In this document: positions 6,771 through 15,675 of the stretch, one piece after another
Numbering within the stretch: the first letter of the stretch is position 1
Layout of the letters: each line of letters starts with the position of its first letter
Assembly: GCF_014518425.1 (NCBI RefSeq)
Contig: NZ_JACVCU010000008.1
Coordinates: forward strand, 1 to 64,000
Direction of reading: 5' to 3'
Length of the DNA stretch: 64,000 nucleotides
Source of the DNA: Terrabacter sp. MAHUQ-38
GTDB taxonomy: Bacteria; Actinomycetota; Actinomycetes; Actinomycetales; Dermatophilaceae
The notes under the pieces: model-generated
The model's input: only the letters and a program-made list of their open reading frames with translations
Database searches by the model: none
Told to the model about the DNA's origin: nothing
Translations under genes and position numbers: made by a program

Positions 6771-9494
6771 GTGGGGGAATCCACGACTGCAGAGCTGACG
6801 CACGGTGTGATGGGGGACTCGATGACCGAGTTCGAGCAGCCTGGCGACGCGGCAACCACGGACCGCGCCGACACGGCAGCGCGACTGACCGAGGTGCAGC
6901 AGCAGCTCCGCGCCACGAGCGACATCCTCAAGGTGCTGACGTCGTCGGCGACCGGGACCTCGAGCCGAGACCACGTGTTCGACGCGGTGGTCGACCACGC
7001 CCGGCGGCTCCTCGACGCACAGGTGGCCCAGATCTACCTCGTCCAGGGCGACTCCTTCCTGCTGGCTCGTTCGAGTGGGCTGACAGCCGAGTTCGTCGAC
7101 TTCGTCGCACAGCACCCGATCGCCCGTGACCGGGCCACCCTCGTCGGGCGGGTCACCATCGACCGGACGGTCCACCAGATCGAGGACGTGCTCGCCGATC
7201 CCGACTACCGCCGCACCGACTTCCAACGGGTCGGGCGCTACCGGACGATGATGGGCGCACCCATGGTCGTCGGCGACCAGGTCGTCGGCGCCCTGAACGT
7301 CTGGCGCACCGAGGTCGCACCCTTCGACGAGAACGACAAGGTGCTGTTGTCCACCTTCGCCGAGCAGGCCGCGCTCGCCCTGCGACACGTCGAGCTCTTC
7401 GGCGCGCTGGAGAGCCGGTCCGCCGAGCTGGCGCGCAAGGTCGACCAGCTCGAGGCGCTCGCCGAGGTCGGCGAGGCGATCAGCTCGACCCTCGTCCCCG
7501 ACGAGGTGCTGACGACGATCGTCTCGCACGCCGTGGAGCTGTCCGGCACCGACGGCGGCTCGCTCATGGAGTTCGACGAGGCGACCGGGCTCTTCGGCGT
7601 GCGCACCGCCTACGGGACCAGCCTGGAGGTCATCGAGGCCCTGCGCGCGGCCCAGATCCACATCGACCGCACGTGGGTCGGCCGGGCCGCCCGCAGCCGT
7701 GAGGTGCTCCAGATCCCCGACCTCCACGCCGTGCCGCGCCCCCTCGACCCCCATCTCGAGGTCCTCCACGCGTCCGGCTGGCGCTCCCTCGTCGCGATCC
7801 CGCTCGTGCGGCCCGACCGAGTCGTCGGCGCGCTCGTCGTTCGCCGCAAGTCGACCGGCCCGTTCAGCGAGGAGACGTGCGAGCTGCTCGCCGCCTTCGC
7901 CAGCCAGTCGGCGGTGGCCCTGACGAACGCCCGGCTGTACCAGCAGCTCGAGCAGCAGAGCCTCGAGCTCGCCGAGGCCAGCCAGCACAAGTCGGAGTTC
8001 CTCGCGAGCATGTCGCACGAGCTGCGGACCCCGCTGAACGCCGTGATCGGCTTCTCGGAGGTGCTCCTGGAGCGGATGTTCGGCGACCTCAACGAGCGGC
8101 AGGAGGACTACCTCGAGGACATCCATGCGGCCGGGCGCCACCTGCTCGCCCTGCTCGGCGACATCCTCGACCTGTCGAAGATCGAGGCGGGCCGGATGGA
8201 GCTCGACCTCACGACGTTCCCCATGGACGACGTCCTCGTCCAGGCACTCGCGCTCGTGCGCGAGCGAGCGGCCCTGCACGGCATACGGCTGACCCTCGAC
8301 GCCGCCGCGATCGGCCCCGTGACAGCTGATGAGCTCAGGCTCAAGCAGGTGCTGCTCAACCTGCTCAGCAACGCCGTGAAGTTCACGCCCGACGGCGGCA
8401 GTGTCGAGGTGCGCGCGTGGCGCGACGGCGACGAGGTCGACGTGACCGTCACCGACACCGGCGTCGGCATCGACCCGGCGGACCAGGACCGCATCTTCGA
8501 CTCCTTCCAGCAGGGGGAACGCTCGGTGTCGTCAAGCGAGGGCACGGGGCTCGGGCTCACGCTGAGCCGCCGCATCATCGAGCTGCACGGCGGCCGGCTC
8601 TGGCTGTCGAGCACGCAGGGCGAGGGGAGCACGTTCGGCATCTCGATCCCGCAGCCCGAGGGCGCCGCGCCACCCGCCGAGGACGACCGGTGGATGCTCG
8701 ACGACGCGTCCGCGACCGGGCCGACGGTCGTCGTCATCGAGGACGACCCGCGGTCCGCCGAGCTCGTCGAGCTGCACCTGCGCGCCGCCGGTCTGCGCGC
8801 CGTGGGTGCAGCGACGGGGGAGCAGGGGCTCGAGCTCGCCCGCTCCGAGCACCCCGTGGCGGTCGTGCTCGACATCCACCTGCCGGGGATGGACGGCTGG
8901 GAGGTCCTCACCGAGCTCAAGTCCGACCCCGTGACGGCCGACGTGCCCGTCGTCGTCGTCAGTGTCGAGCCCGAGCGCGGTCGCGGGTTCGCCCTCGGGG
9001 CAACGGAATACCTTGTCAAACCCGTCAGCGGCGATCATCTGCTCGCCGCGGTGACCCGCCTGCTGCCGCAGCGGCGGCCTGACGACAGCACGGACACCGG
9101 CCGGCTCAGCGTCGTGGTCGTCGACGACGACCCACTCGCCCTCAAGCTCGTGCGCAGCACGCTCGAGCCGCTCGGGTGGGAGGTCCACACCTGCGCCGGC
9201 GGGCAGCAGGCGGCCGACGTCGTGCGAGCGGTGGCGCCGTCGGTCGTCGTCATGGACCTGCTCATGCCGCAGGTCGACGGCTTCGCCGTGATCGACGAGC
9301 TGCGTCCCGAGCGCGCCTCCGACGGTCCTCCGATCGTCGTGCTGACCGCGAAGTCGCTGACGCCGCAGGATCGTTCGCGCCTCGAGGGCCGCATCGCCTT
9401 CGTCGCCGAGAAGGCGGGACTCGACCTGCCGCGACTGGCGCGACGACTCGCGGCCGTCGCCGCCGCGCACGTCGCCGGGGAGGGGGAGCCGTGA
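6771..9494 (+). CDS. Hybrid sensor histidine kinase: GAF-GAF-HisKA-HATPase-REC-REC
   Basis: A soluble sensor of about 907 residues. Two GAF domains span roughly residues 55-200 and 235-385. HisKA follows with phospho-acceptor His416 in SMSHELRTPLNAVIGFSE, then the ATPase with N box LLSNAVKFTPDGG, G1 DTGVGID and G2 GTGLGL. Two receivers carry acceptor aspartates near 701 (VVLDIHLPGMDG) and 829 (VVMDLLMPQVDG). No membrane helix is visible, so it should sense a cytoplasmic signal through the GAF domains. The start is GTG 6771, with a GGAGGAG ribosome site nine bases upstream; an open frame further upstream is not coding-like. The stop overlaps the next start (GTGA), so it heads a translationally coupled operon. 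Confidence 0.92.
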   Translation: MGESTTAELTHGVMGDSMTEFEQPGDAATTDRADTAARLTEVQQQLRATSDILKVLTSSATGTSSRDHVFDAVVDHARRLLDAQVAQIYLVQGDSFLLARSSGLTAEFVDFVAQHPIARDRATLVGRVTIDRTVHQIEDVLADPDYRRTDFQRVGRYRTMMGAPMVVGDQVVGALNVWRTEVAPFDENDKVLLSTFAEQAALALRHVELFGALESRSAELARKVDQLEALAEVGEAISSTLVPDEVLTTIVSHAVELSGTDGGSLMEFDEATGLFGVRTAYGTSLEVIEALRAAQIHIDRTWVGRAARSREVLQIPDLHAVPRPLDPHLEVLHASGWRSLVAIPLVRPDRVVGALVVRRKSTGPFSEETCELLAAFASQSAVALTNARLYQQLEQQSLELAEASQHKSEFLASMSHELRTPLNAVIGFSEVLLERMFGDLNERQEDYLEDIHAAGRHLLALLGDILDLSKIEAGRMELDLTTFPMDDVLVQALALVRERAALHGIRLTLDAAAIGPVTADELRLKQVLLNLLSNAVKFTPDGGSVEVRAWRDGDEVDVTVTDTGVGIDPADQDRIFDSFQQGERSVSSSEGTGLGLTLSRRIIELHGGRLWLSSTQGEGSTFGISIPQPEGAAPPAEDDRWMLDDASATGPTVVVIEDDPRSAELVELHLRAAGLRAVGAATGEQGLELARSEHPVAVVLDIHLPGMDGWEVLTELKSDPVTADVPVVVVSVEPERGRGFALGATEYLVKPVSGDHLLAAVTRLLPQRRPDDSTDTGRLSVVVVDDDPLALKLVRSTLEPLGWEVHTCAGGQQAADVVRAVAPSVVVMDLLMPQVDGFAVIDELRPERASDGPPIVVLTAKSLTPQDRSRLEGRIAFVAEKAGLDLPRLARRLAAVAAAHVAGEGEP

Positions 9495-9886
9495 CCAGCC
9501 CACCGGTCGTCTTGCTCGTGGAGGACAACCCGCGCAACCTCAAGCTCGCGCGCGACGTGCTGGAGTATGCCGGGTTCTCCGTCGTCGTCGCCACGACGGG
9601 TGAGGAGGCGGTGGAGCAGTCGCGCGCAGCGCTCCCGGACGTCATCCTGATGGACCTCCAGCTGCCGGGCATCGACGGCTTCGCGGCTCTGGAGCTGATC
9701 CGCGGGCACGCTCCGACCGCGCACATCCCGATCGTGGCGCTGACCGCGTTCGCGATGCGCCGGGACCGGGAGCGCGTCCTCACCTCGGGCTTCTCGGGCT
9801 ACCTCGAGAAGCCGATCAGCGTGCGGGAGTTCCCCGCGCAGGTGCGTCGTCACCTGCCGCGTCGCGACGACCCGCCGGAGCAGTGA
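9491..9886 (+). CDS. Single-domain response regulator (DivK/CheY-like)
   Basis: A 131-residue stand-alone receiver. It shows the acidic pocket in LLVEDNPRN, the phospho-acceptor Asp in VILMDLQLPGIDG, the switch Thr in VALTAFAM and the conserved Lys in YLEKPIS. There is no output domain, so it probably shuttles phosphate or docks on a partner, as DivK does. The GTG start overlaps the kinase stop, and its own stop overlaps the start of the cyclase gene (TGATG). Phosphorylation by the upstream kinase is inferred from this coupling. Confidence 0.9.
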   Translation: MTSPPVVLLVEDNPRNLKLARDVLEYAGFSVVVATTGEEAVEQSRAALPDVILMDLQLPGIDGFAALELIRGHAPTAHIPIVALTAFAMRRDRERVLTSGFSGYLEKPISVREFPAQVRRHLPRRDDPPEQ

Positions 9887-11061
9887 TGACGATCCCGGTC
9901 GACGCGAGCGCACAACCACCAACCGGTGTGCGGGTGCTCGTCGTCGACGACCTGGAGACGAACCGCAAGCTCATGCACGCGGTGCTCGAGCCGCGTGGCT
10001 TCGTCGTGCGCTCGGAGCCGTCCGGCGAGGCAGCGCTGGCGGCCCTCGCCGAGGTGGACGTCGACGTCGTCCTGCTCGACGTGCTCATGCCCGGGCTCGA
10101 CGGCTACGAGACGTGCGCCCGGATCAAGGCCGACCCGCGCACCGCCCTGCTCCCGGTCGTCATGGTCACGGCGAGTGGTACGCAGCAGCGCCTGCGCGCC
10201 CTGGAGGTCGGCGCCGACGACTTCATCACCAAGCCCTTCGACCAGGCCGAGCTCATGGCCCGGGTCCGGTCGCTGGCCCGGGTCAACCGGCTGCACACCA
10301 CGATCGTCGAGCAGGCCACGGCGCTCGAGCGCTGGAACGCCGAGCTCGAGTCGCGGGTGGCCGCGCAGGTGGAGGACCTCGAACGGCTCAGCCGCCTGCG
10401 CCGCTTCCTGTCGCCTCAGATCGCGGGCCTCATCGTCGAGACGGGTGACGAGTCCTTCCTCGAGAGCCACCGGCGCGACATCACTACCGTCTTCACCGAC
10501 CTGCGCGGGTTCACGGCATTCGCCGAGACGTCCGAGCCGGAGGAGACGATGGCGGTGCTGCGGGACTACCACGGCGCCCTCGGCGAGCTCGTCTTCGCCT
10601 ACGAGGGCACCCTGGAGCACTTCGCCGGAGACGGCCTGATGGTGTTCTTCAACGACCCGCCGCCGTGCGCCGACGCGCCTGAGCGGGCAGTTCGGATGGC
10701 GCTCGACATGCGTGACCGCGTGGACGATCTCGCCGCGTCGTGGCGCCGGCAGGGGCACGACCTCGGCTTCGGGGTCGGCATCGCGCAGGGCTACGCGACG
10801 CTGGGCCGGGTGGGTTTCGAGGGACGCTGGGACTACGCGGCCATCGGTACCGTCACGAACATCGCCGCCCGGCTGTGCGCCGCGGCCGCCGCCCGCCAGA
10901 TCCTCATCAGCCCCCGCGTCCGCGCGGGTCTCGACGACGGCTTCGAGACCCGCTCCATCGGACCCCTCGAGCTGCGCGGCATCTCGCGGCCGCTCGAGGT
11001 GCACGAGGTCATCGGTGTCCTCGGTGGCCACCCCACCGCCCCGCAGGAGGCCCCGCCATGA
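9886..11061 (+). CDS. Response regulator with class III nucleotidyl cyclase output
   Basis: A 391-residue protein. The N-terminal receiver has acceptor Asp65 in VLLDVLMPGLDG, a helical linker (about 125-185) forms a probable coiled coil, and a class III cyclase domain follows. Both metal-binding aspartates are present (Asp205 in VFTDLRGFTAF and Asp249 in FAGDGLMVFF). So are the transition-state pair Asn325 and Arg329 (TNIAARL) and an Asp316 at the base-selecting position, so cAMP production is likely. A His stands where many cyclases have the adenine-binding Lys. It should make cAMP on phosphorylation by the coupled kinase. It overlaps genes on both sides. Confidence 0.9.
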   Translation: MTIPVDASAQPPTGVRVLVVDDLETNRKLMHAVLEPRGFVVRSEPSGEAALAALAEVDVDVVLLDVLMPGLDGYETCARIKADPRTALLPVVMVTASGTQQRLRALEVGADDFITKPFDQAELMARVRSLARVNRLHTTIVEQATALERWNAELESRVAAQVEDLERLSRLRRFLSPQIAGLIVETGDESFLESHRRDITTVFTDLRGFTAFAETSEPEETMAVLRDYHGALGELVFAYEGTLEHFAGDGLMVFFNDPPPCADAPERAVRMALDMRDRVDDLAASWRRQGHDLGFGVGIAQGYATLGRVGFEGRWDYAAIGTVTNIAARLCAAAAARQILISPRVRAGLDDGFETRSIGPLELRGISRPLEVHEVIGVLGGHPTAPQEAPP

Positions 11062-12677
11062 ACGAGCCCACGACGACCGCGGCCGCGCCCGTCGGGTTGG
11101 CCGACCTCGACGAGGAGGCCCGCGGCAGGCTCTTCGACACGCTGCAGCGTCGGTTGCCCCAGGTGTGGCGGCGCTTCGGACAGGGCGACGCGCGCGAGTC
11201 GGTCGTGGTCGTCCCGTCGATGAGCGTCGACCGGATCGGTCCCTCGGCCGGCGCGATGAACCAGGCCCTGGAGGAGCGGTTCCTCTTCCTGCTCCTGCTG
11301 TTGCGCCAGCCGTGGCTCCGGATGGTCTACGTCACCTCGATGCCGATAAGCCCAGCCATCGTCGAGTACTACCTGTCCCTGTTGCCCGGTGTCATCCCGA
11401 GCCACGCCCGGTCCCGCCTCGACCTCGTCTCCGTGGGCGACTCCGCGCCGACGCCGCTCACGGACAAGCTCCTCGCTCGCCCGAGACTGCTCGCGCAGAT
11501 CGCCGCGCTCGTGCCCGATCCCGAGCGCTCGCACCTGATCCCCTACAACAGCACGACCCGTGAGCGTGACCTGTCGCTCCTCCTCGGCATCCCGATGTAT
11601 GCCGCCGACCCGCGCCTCTACCCGTTGGGCACGAAGACCGGCTGCCGGAGGGTCTTCGCCGAGGCGGGTGTGGAGCACCCGTTCGGCGCGGAGGACCTGC
11701 ACTCGGTCGACGACCTCGTGGGCGCGGTGCTCGACCTCCACGCGGCGCGACCGGCCGCGGAGTGGGCCATGGTCAAGCTCAACGAAGGGGCGTCGGGCTC
11801 GGGCAACGCGCTCGTCGACCTGCGGGACCTGCCTGTGGATGACGGGGACCCGTCGGGACCGAGCCGGCGCGATGCGGTGGCCAATCGGGTGGCCGCCATG
11901 CGGCTCGAGGACGCGAGCGTGCCCCTCGACGCCTACCTGCGCCGTCTCGACGAGCGCGGCGGCATCGTCGAGGAACGCATCGTCGGCGACGAGGTGCGCA
12001 GCCCGAGCGTGCAGCTGCGCGTGACGCCCCTCGGCGAGCTCGAGATCCTCTCGACGCACGACCAGATCCTCGGCGGGCCGACCGGTCAGATGTACCTCGG
12101 TGCACGCTTCCCGGCTGACCCGGCGTACGCGACGACGATCACGCGCGATGCGGCGAAGGTGGGTCGCGTGCTCGCCGACAAGGGCGTGCTGGGCCGGTTC
12201 GCCCTCGACTTCGTCGTCGTGCGTCACGGCGCCGAGTGGGATGCGCACTCCATCGAGATCAACCTGCGCAGGGGCGGCACGACCCACCCGTTCCTCACGC
12301 TCCAGTTCCTGACGGACGGCACGTACGTCCACGAGGAGGGACGGTTCCGCACCCCGTCCGGCGACGTGCGCCACCTCGTCGCGACCGACCACCTCGAGGA
12401 CGAGTCGCTCAAGGGCCTGCGCGTCGAGGACCTCTTCGACCTCGTCGCCCGGGCGGGGCTGCACTTCGACCAGTCACGGCAGTCCGGCGTGGTGTTCCAC
12501 ATGATCAGCTCGATCACCGAGTGCGGCCGGGTCGGCATGACGGCGATCGGGGACACGCCAGACTCCGCCCAGGATGTGTTCGACCGGGCGGAGTCGGCGT
12601 TGCTCGCCGAGGCGCGTGCGTCGCTGGTGCCCCTCCAGGTGCCGCAGCCGGGGCGTCTCGGCGAGGGCCTGCGGTGA
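11058..12677 (+). CDS. PGM1-type ATP-grasp peptide ligase (preATP-grasp domain protein)
   Basis: A 539-residue protein. The first half has a Rossmann-like preATP-grasp domain (VVVVPSMSVDRIGPSAGAM and LRMVYVTSMPISPAIVEYY). The second half is an ATP-grasp domain with the ATP-binding lysine in WAMVKLNEGASGSGNAL and the metal-binding HSIEINLRRGGTTHP near its end. This is the architecture of PGM1, the peptide ligase of pheganomycin biosynthesis, and of many uncharacterised bacterial proteins called PGM1-related. It should join a carboxylate to an amine at the cost of ATP. Substrate is unknown. The ATG overlaps the cyclase stop (ATGA), so it is made with the signalling proteins, an unusual setting. 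Confidence 0.8.
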   Translation: MNEPTTTAAAPVGLADLDEEARGRLFDTLQRRLPQVWRRFGQGDARESVVVVPSMSVDRIGPSAGAMNQALEERFLFLLLLLRQPWLRMVYVTSMPISPAIVEYYLSLLPGVIPSHARSRLDLVSVGDSAPTPLTDKLLARPRLLAQIAALVPDPERSHLIPYNSTTRERDLSLLLGIPMYAADPRLYPLGTKTGCRRVFAEAGVEHPFGAEDLHSVDDLVGAVLDLHAARPAAEWAMVKLNEGASGSGNALVDLRDLPVDDGDPSGPSRRDAVANRVAAMRLEDASVPLDAYLRRLDERGGIVEERIVGDEVRSPSVQLRVTPLGELEILSTHDQILGGPTGQMYLGARFPADPAYATTITRDAAKVGRVLADKGVLGRFALDFVVVRHGAEWDAHSIEINLRRGGTTHPFLTLQFLTDGTYVHEEGRFRTPSGDVRHLVATDHLEDESLKGLRVEDLFDLVARAGLHFDQSRQSGVVFHMISSITECGRVGMTAIGDTPDSAQDVFDRAESALLAEARASLVPLQVPQPGRLGEGLR

Positions 12678-12681
12678 GGGC

Positions 12682-12876
12682 TCAGGGTGCGATCGACGCC
12701 GAGTGGATGAGGGCTCCGATGAACGCCTGGTGCCAGGTGAGGGGAGCCGCGGCCGCCCGGGCGGACGCGCCGCCGCAGTTGCACTCCCAGGTCCAGCCAC
12801 CGCGGGCCAGCCGGGTGACCCGGGGATGGTGGTGCGCCAGGTCCGCGTGGACCCGTCGTCGTGTCGTCGTCGTCAT
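12682..12876 (-). CDS. Small hypothetical protein with a Cys-x-Cys motif
   Basis: A 64-residue protein starting at an ATG with a GGAGGG site upstream. It opens with a Thr/Arg-rich stretch and contains GGWTWECNCGGASARA, then ends WHQAFIGALIHSASIAP. Short proteins of this pattern occur in actinobacteria without known function; the CNC pair could bind metal or be redox active, but this is not shown. It is convergent with the ATP-grasp gene (four bases between stops) and divergent from the Crp/Fnr gene. Confidence 0.6.
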   Translation of the reverse strand: MTTTTRRRVHADLAHHHPRVTRLARGGWTWECNCGGASARAAAAPLTWHQAFIGALIHSASIAP

Positions 12877-13014
12877 GTCGGTTCCCTCCCTCGCCACGGG
12901 GTTCGTGACCCCCGCTTCCGTGGATGTGCTCGATGACGACGATCCCGTGCGGGCGCGCCGGCGTCTGTGCGCGCAGCGACACGCCGGGAGTGCTCGTGCA
13001 CACCCGCTCGAACG

Positions 13015-13719
13015 ATGGGAGCGGACGTGAGCATCGACGTGGGCCTGCTCTCCGACCTCAGCCCGCAGGAGCGCCGCGAGGTGCTCGCCCGGATGCACCG
13101 GCACACGTACCGCAGCGGCGAGGTCGTCTGCTACGAGGGCGAGTCGGCCGACACCGTGCACTTCGTCATCGAAGGCAGGGTCGTGGCCCGGCGTGCCTCC
13201 GAGGCCGGGGACGTGCACGCCTACGCCGTCCTCGGACCCGGCCAGGCGTTCGGTGAGCTGGCCATGATCCGGAGGGACGGGCGACGTACCGCCACGATCG
13301 AGGCGATCGAGCCGACCGTGACGATGACGCTCGGCTACGCCGACTTCGAACGGCTCTGTGCCGCCCATCCGGAGGTGAACCGGCTTCTCCTCCGGCTCCT
13401 CGCGGCACGGGTCGCGCGGCTCACCGACGCACTGATGGAGGCGTTGCACGCTCCAGCCGAGCAGCGCGTGCTGCGAAGGCTGCTCACCCTCTGTGGCATG
13501 TACTCCTCACCAGCGCAAGGCAGCTCACCAGTCACCATCGCCATCAACCAGACGGGTCTGGCCGAGCTGGCCGGGGTCACGCGGCCCACGGCCAACCGGG
13601 TCCTCAGGCGGCTCGAGGCCGATGGCGTCGTCGCGCTGCACCGAGGACGCGTCACGGTCTGCGACCCCGCTGCCCTCCGCACGGCTGCCAACGGAACGTA
13701 CGCGCCCGGCCAGGCGTGA
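13015..13719 (+). CDS. Crp/Fnr-family transcriptional regulator with cNMP-binding domain
   Basis: A protein of 230-234 residues. The cyclic-nucleotide beta barrel covers about residues 10-125 and holds the phosphate-binding cassette FGELAMIRRDGRRTATIEA, with the Gly-Glu and the Arg-Thr-Ala that contact the cyclic phosphate in cAMP receptors. A dimerisation helix and an HTH_Crp domain follow (LAELAGVTRPTANRVLRRLEADGVV). Cysteines for an iron-sulfur cluster are absent, which favours a nucleotide ligand over an Fnr-type sensor. The ATG at 13015 or the GTG at 13027 could be the start. Its position beside a predicted cAMP-producing operon suggests it reads that signal; this is inference. Confidence 0.87.
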   Translation: MGADVSIDVGLLSDLSPQERREVLARMHRHTYRSGEVVCYEGESADTVHFVIEGRVVARRASEAGDVHAYAVLGPGQAFGELAMIRRDGRRTATIEAIEPTVTMTLGYADFERLCAAHPEVNRLLLRLLAARVARLTDALMEALHAPAEQRVLRRLLTLCGMYSSPAQGSSPVTIAINQTGLAELAGVTRPTANRVLRRLEADGVVALHRGRVTVCDPAALRTAANGTYAPGQA

Positions 13720-13759
13720 CGGCATACGCCGGGATGTGTGGATCAGCAGCGCGTGCGGG

Positions 13760-15055
13760 TCACCTCGGCACGACGTAGCGCGGCTGCGTCGAGCCGCCCT
13801 TGTCGGCCAGGTTGACCGTCGGCCGGACGTCGGTGCAATCCATCGACAGGGTGCATCGTTGGAGGGTGTTCCTCCTCGCGGGCGAGGGCGGGTCGGACGT
13901 GTTGCGCGAGACGAGGAGCGTCGACTCGTCGTCGTCGAGGTGCCACGTCCAGCCCGACAGGATGGGGGCACGGTCATTGGTCCAGCCGAGCTCGACCGTG
14001 CCATCGCTGACCCGCACGACGCCGGGGATGAACCAGTCCCCGCCGTCGATGTAGTGGGAACCGACGAGGTAGGTGCCCCGGCTGGAGAACGCGCCCGGCA
14101 TGAACATCGTCGGGTTCTCGTCCGGACCGCACTTCTCCACAGTCTTCGGGAACGACGGGCTGGTCAGGTCGACGACGGCCCAGCAGATCTCGTCCATCGC
14201 ATCAGTGGCGACGAACCACTGCAGCGCGGCCTGGGTGCGGTCCCGGGACACGGCCACGACGTGTGCCGGGAGCTCCTTCGTGGCGCCCGTCACGACGTTC
14301 CACTCGAGCGATCCTCGGGAGGCGTCACCGTTGAGGTAGGCGACGTCGCCGACGATCGCGGCCACCTCGCGCGCGTCCGTGCGCTGGCCGACGACAGACC
14401 CGTCCGGCGCGTAGACGACGAGGGTGTCGGCGGCTCCGCTCTTGGCCAGCACCCGCGTCCCGTCCGGCGACACGGCGTACGTTCCCGAGAGGCCGAGGTT
14501 CGTGACCCTGCGCCCGGCCGGTGACAGGAGCTCCATCTCGCTGTTCGACGGGCCGGTCGACATGTGCGACTGGAGGACGAAGCCACCGTTCGCGAGGACC
14601 GTGAGGTTCTCGACGACCGTGCCCTTCTCGAGCTGGAGCGCCGTGTCGGCGACGCGGATGGTGTCATCCAGGGCGTACGTGTTCTCGCGTGTCGCAACTG
14701 CGCCGGTCGGCGGGGGGTTCGTCGCCGACGGGTCCGGGCTGTCGGTGCCCGCGGGCGTGGTGGGGGGCGTCGTTGCGGGGGTGGTCGGGACCGAGCTGCT
14801 CGGTGACAGGACCGAGGTTGTCGAGGTGGTCAGGGCGGGGACCGGGGACGGGCCGGAGCGGCTCGACCACACGGCCGGCACGCCCACGGCGATGACGGCC
14901 ACGGCGGCCGCCGACCCGAGGACGGCGCGGTTGCGCCGGCTGCGGCGTCGCGCGGCGATGGCGACGGGTGCGAAGTCGCCGGGCACGTCGACCCGGTCGG
15001 CCTGCTGGCGGAGCAGGTTCTGCAGCTCGTGCTCCTGCTGGTCTGACGTGGTCAC
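13760..15055 (-). CDS. Membrane-anchored partner of SigE-type sigma factor, beta-propeller-like exterior
   Basis: About 431 residues. A short cytosolic segment (1-43) precedes one membrane helix (about 44-63), then a long Ser/Thr/Pro linker and an extracytoplasmic region with repeated beta-strand blocks that looks like a propeller of WD40 or TolB type. The GTG start overlaps the sigma factor stop, as for an anti-sigma factor or a signal-reading partner. The cytosolic part is too short for a clear zinc anti-sigma domain, so anti-sigma activity is inferred only from the operon. The substrate of the outer domain is unknown. Confidence 0.75.
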   Translation of the reverse strand: MTTSDQQEHELQNLLRQQADRVDVPGDFAPVAIAARRRSRRNRAVLGSAAAVAVIAVGVPAVWSSRSGPSPVPALTTSTTSVLSPSSSVPTTPATTPPTTPAGTDSPDPSATNPPPTGAVATRENTYALDDTIRVADTALQLEKGTVVENLTVLANGGFVLQSHMSTGPSNSEMELLSPAGRRVTNLGLSGTYAVSPDGTRVLAKSGAADTLVVYAPDGSVVGQRTDAREVAAIVGDVAYLNGDASRGSLEWNVVTGATKELPAHVVAVSRDRTQAALQWFVATDAMDEICWAVVDLTSPSFPKTVEKCGPDENPTMFMPGAFSSRGTYLVGSHYIDGGDWFIPGVVRVSDGTVELGWTNDRAPILSGWTWHLDDDESTLLVSRNTSDPPSPARRNTLQRCTLSMDCTDVRPTVNLADKGGSTQPRYVVPR

Positions 15056-15552
15056 GGCGTGACCTCCTTCATCGTGCTGCGCAGGGATCGGATCGCGCGG
15101 CTCGTGTGGCTCTTGACGGTGCCGACTGAACATCCGAGGATCTCCGCGGTCTGTGCCTCGGTGAGGTCCTCGTAGTAGCGCAGGACGACGGCGGCCCGCT
15201 GCTGTGGCGCGAGGGAGCGCACGTGCGTCCACAGGTCGCTGTCGTGGCGCTGCGCGTCGACCGAGGCGGGGTCCATGATGCGGATCAGCTCACTGTCGGT
15301 GCGTTCGCGGTGCCGCCAGGTCCGGCGCCACCAGGTCGTGTGCTCGTTGACCATGACCTTGCGCACATACGCGTCGGGCGACTCGACGGCGCTGATGTGG
15401 TCCCACCTGGCGTAGACCTTCGCGAGGGCCGACTGGACGAGGTCCTCGGCGCTGTACGGGTCGCCGGTGAGCAGGTACGCGAACCGTGCGAACGCCTTCT
15501 GTCGCGCTCGCACGTAGGCCGAGAAGTCGGCCTCACGCTCGGTGTTTGCCAC
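15052..15552 (-). CDS. RNA polymerase sigma factor, SigE/ECF type
   Basis: A 166-residue ECF sigma factor. Region 2 includes ARFAYLLTGDPYSAEDLVQSALAKVYARW and region 4 includes LAPQQRAAVVLRYYEDLTEAQTAEILGCSVGTVKSHTSRAIRSLR. This is the actinobacterial SigE-family pattern (often labelled SigE family, ECF41-unrelated, with short linker). The GTG start has a purine-rich site upstream. It forms a two-gene operon with the downstream membrane protein, which probably controls its availability. The regulon cannot be read here. Confidence 0.9.
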   Translation of the reverse strand: MANTEREADFSAYVRARQKAFARFAYLLTGDPYSAEDLVQSALAKVYARWDHISAVESPDAYVRKVMVNEHTTWWRRTWRHRERTDSELIRIMDPASVDAQRHDSDLWTHVRSLAPQQRAAVVLRYYEDLTEAQTAEILGCSVGTVKSHTSRAIRSLRSTMKEVTP

Positions 15553-15675
15553 GGGACGCCCCTGTCTGGAGTGGCTGGACACTCTCTCGACGCGCTGACC
15601 CTCCGTGAGGTTGTCATCGCGGACGAGGGATTCTCTCCAGTGTCGCGCTGGTCCGTCGGGGTGCAGGCTGGTCCC

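Noticed and set aside
6726..8279. A 517-residue minus-strand frame
   Set aside because: Complement of the histidine kinase; no homology, no start signal.
12900..13014. A Crp-type operator (TGTGC-N6-CGACA) before the regulator
   Set aside because: Only a loose match to TGTGA-N6-TCACA; several similar strings occur by chance in this GC-rich gap.
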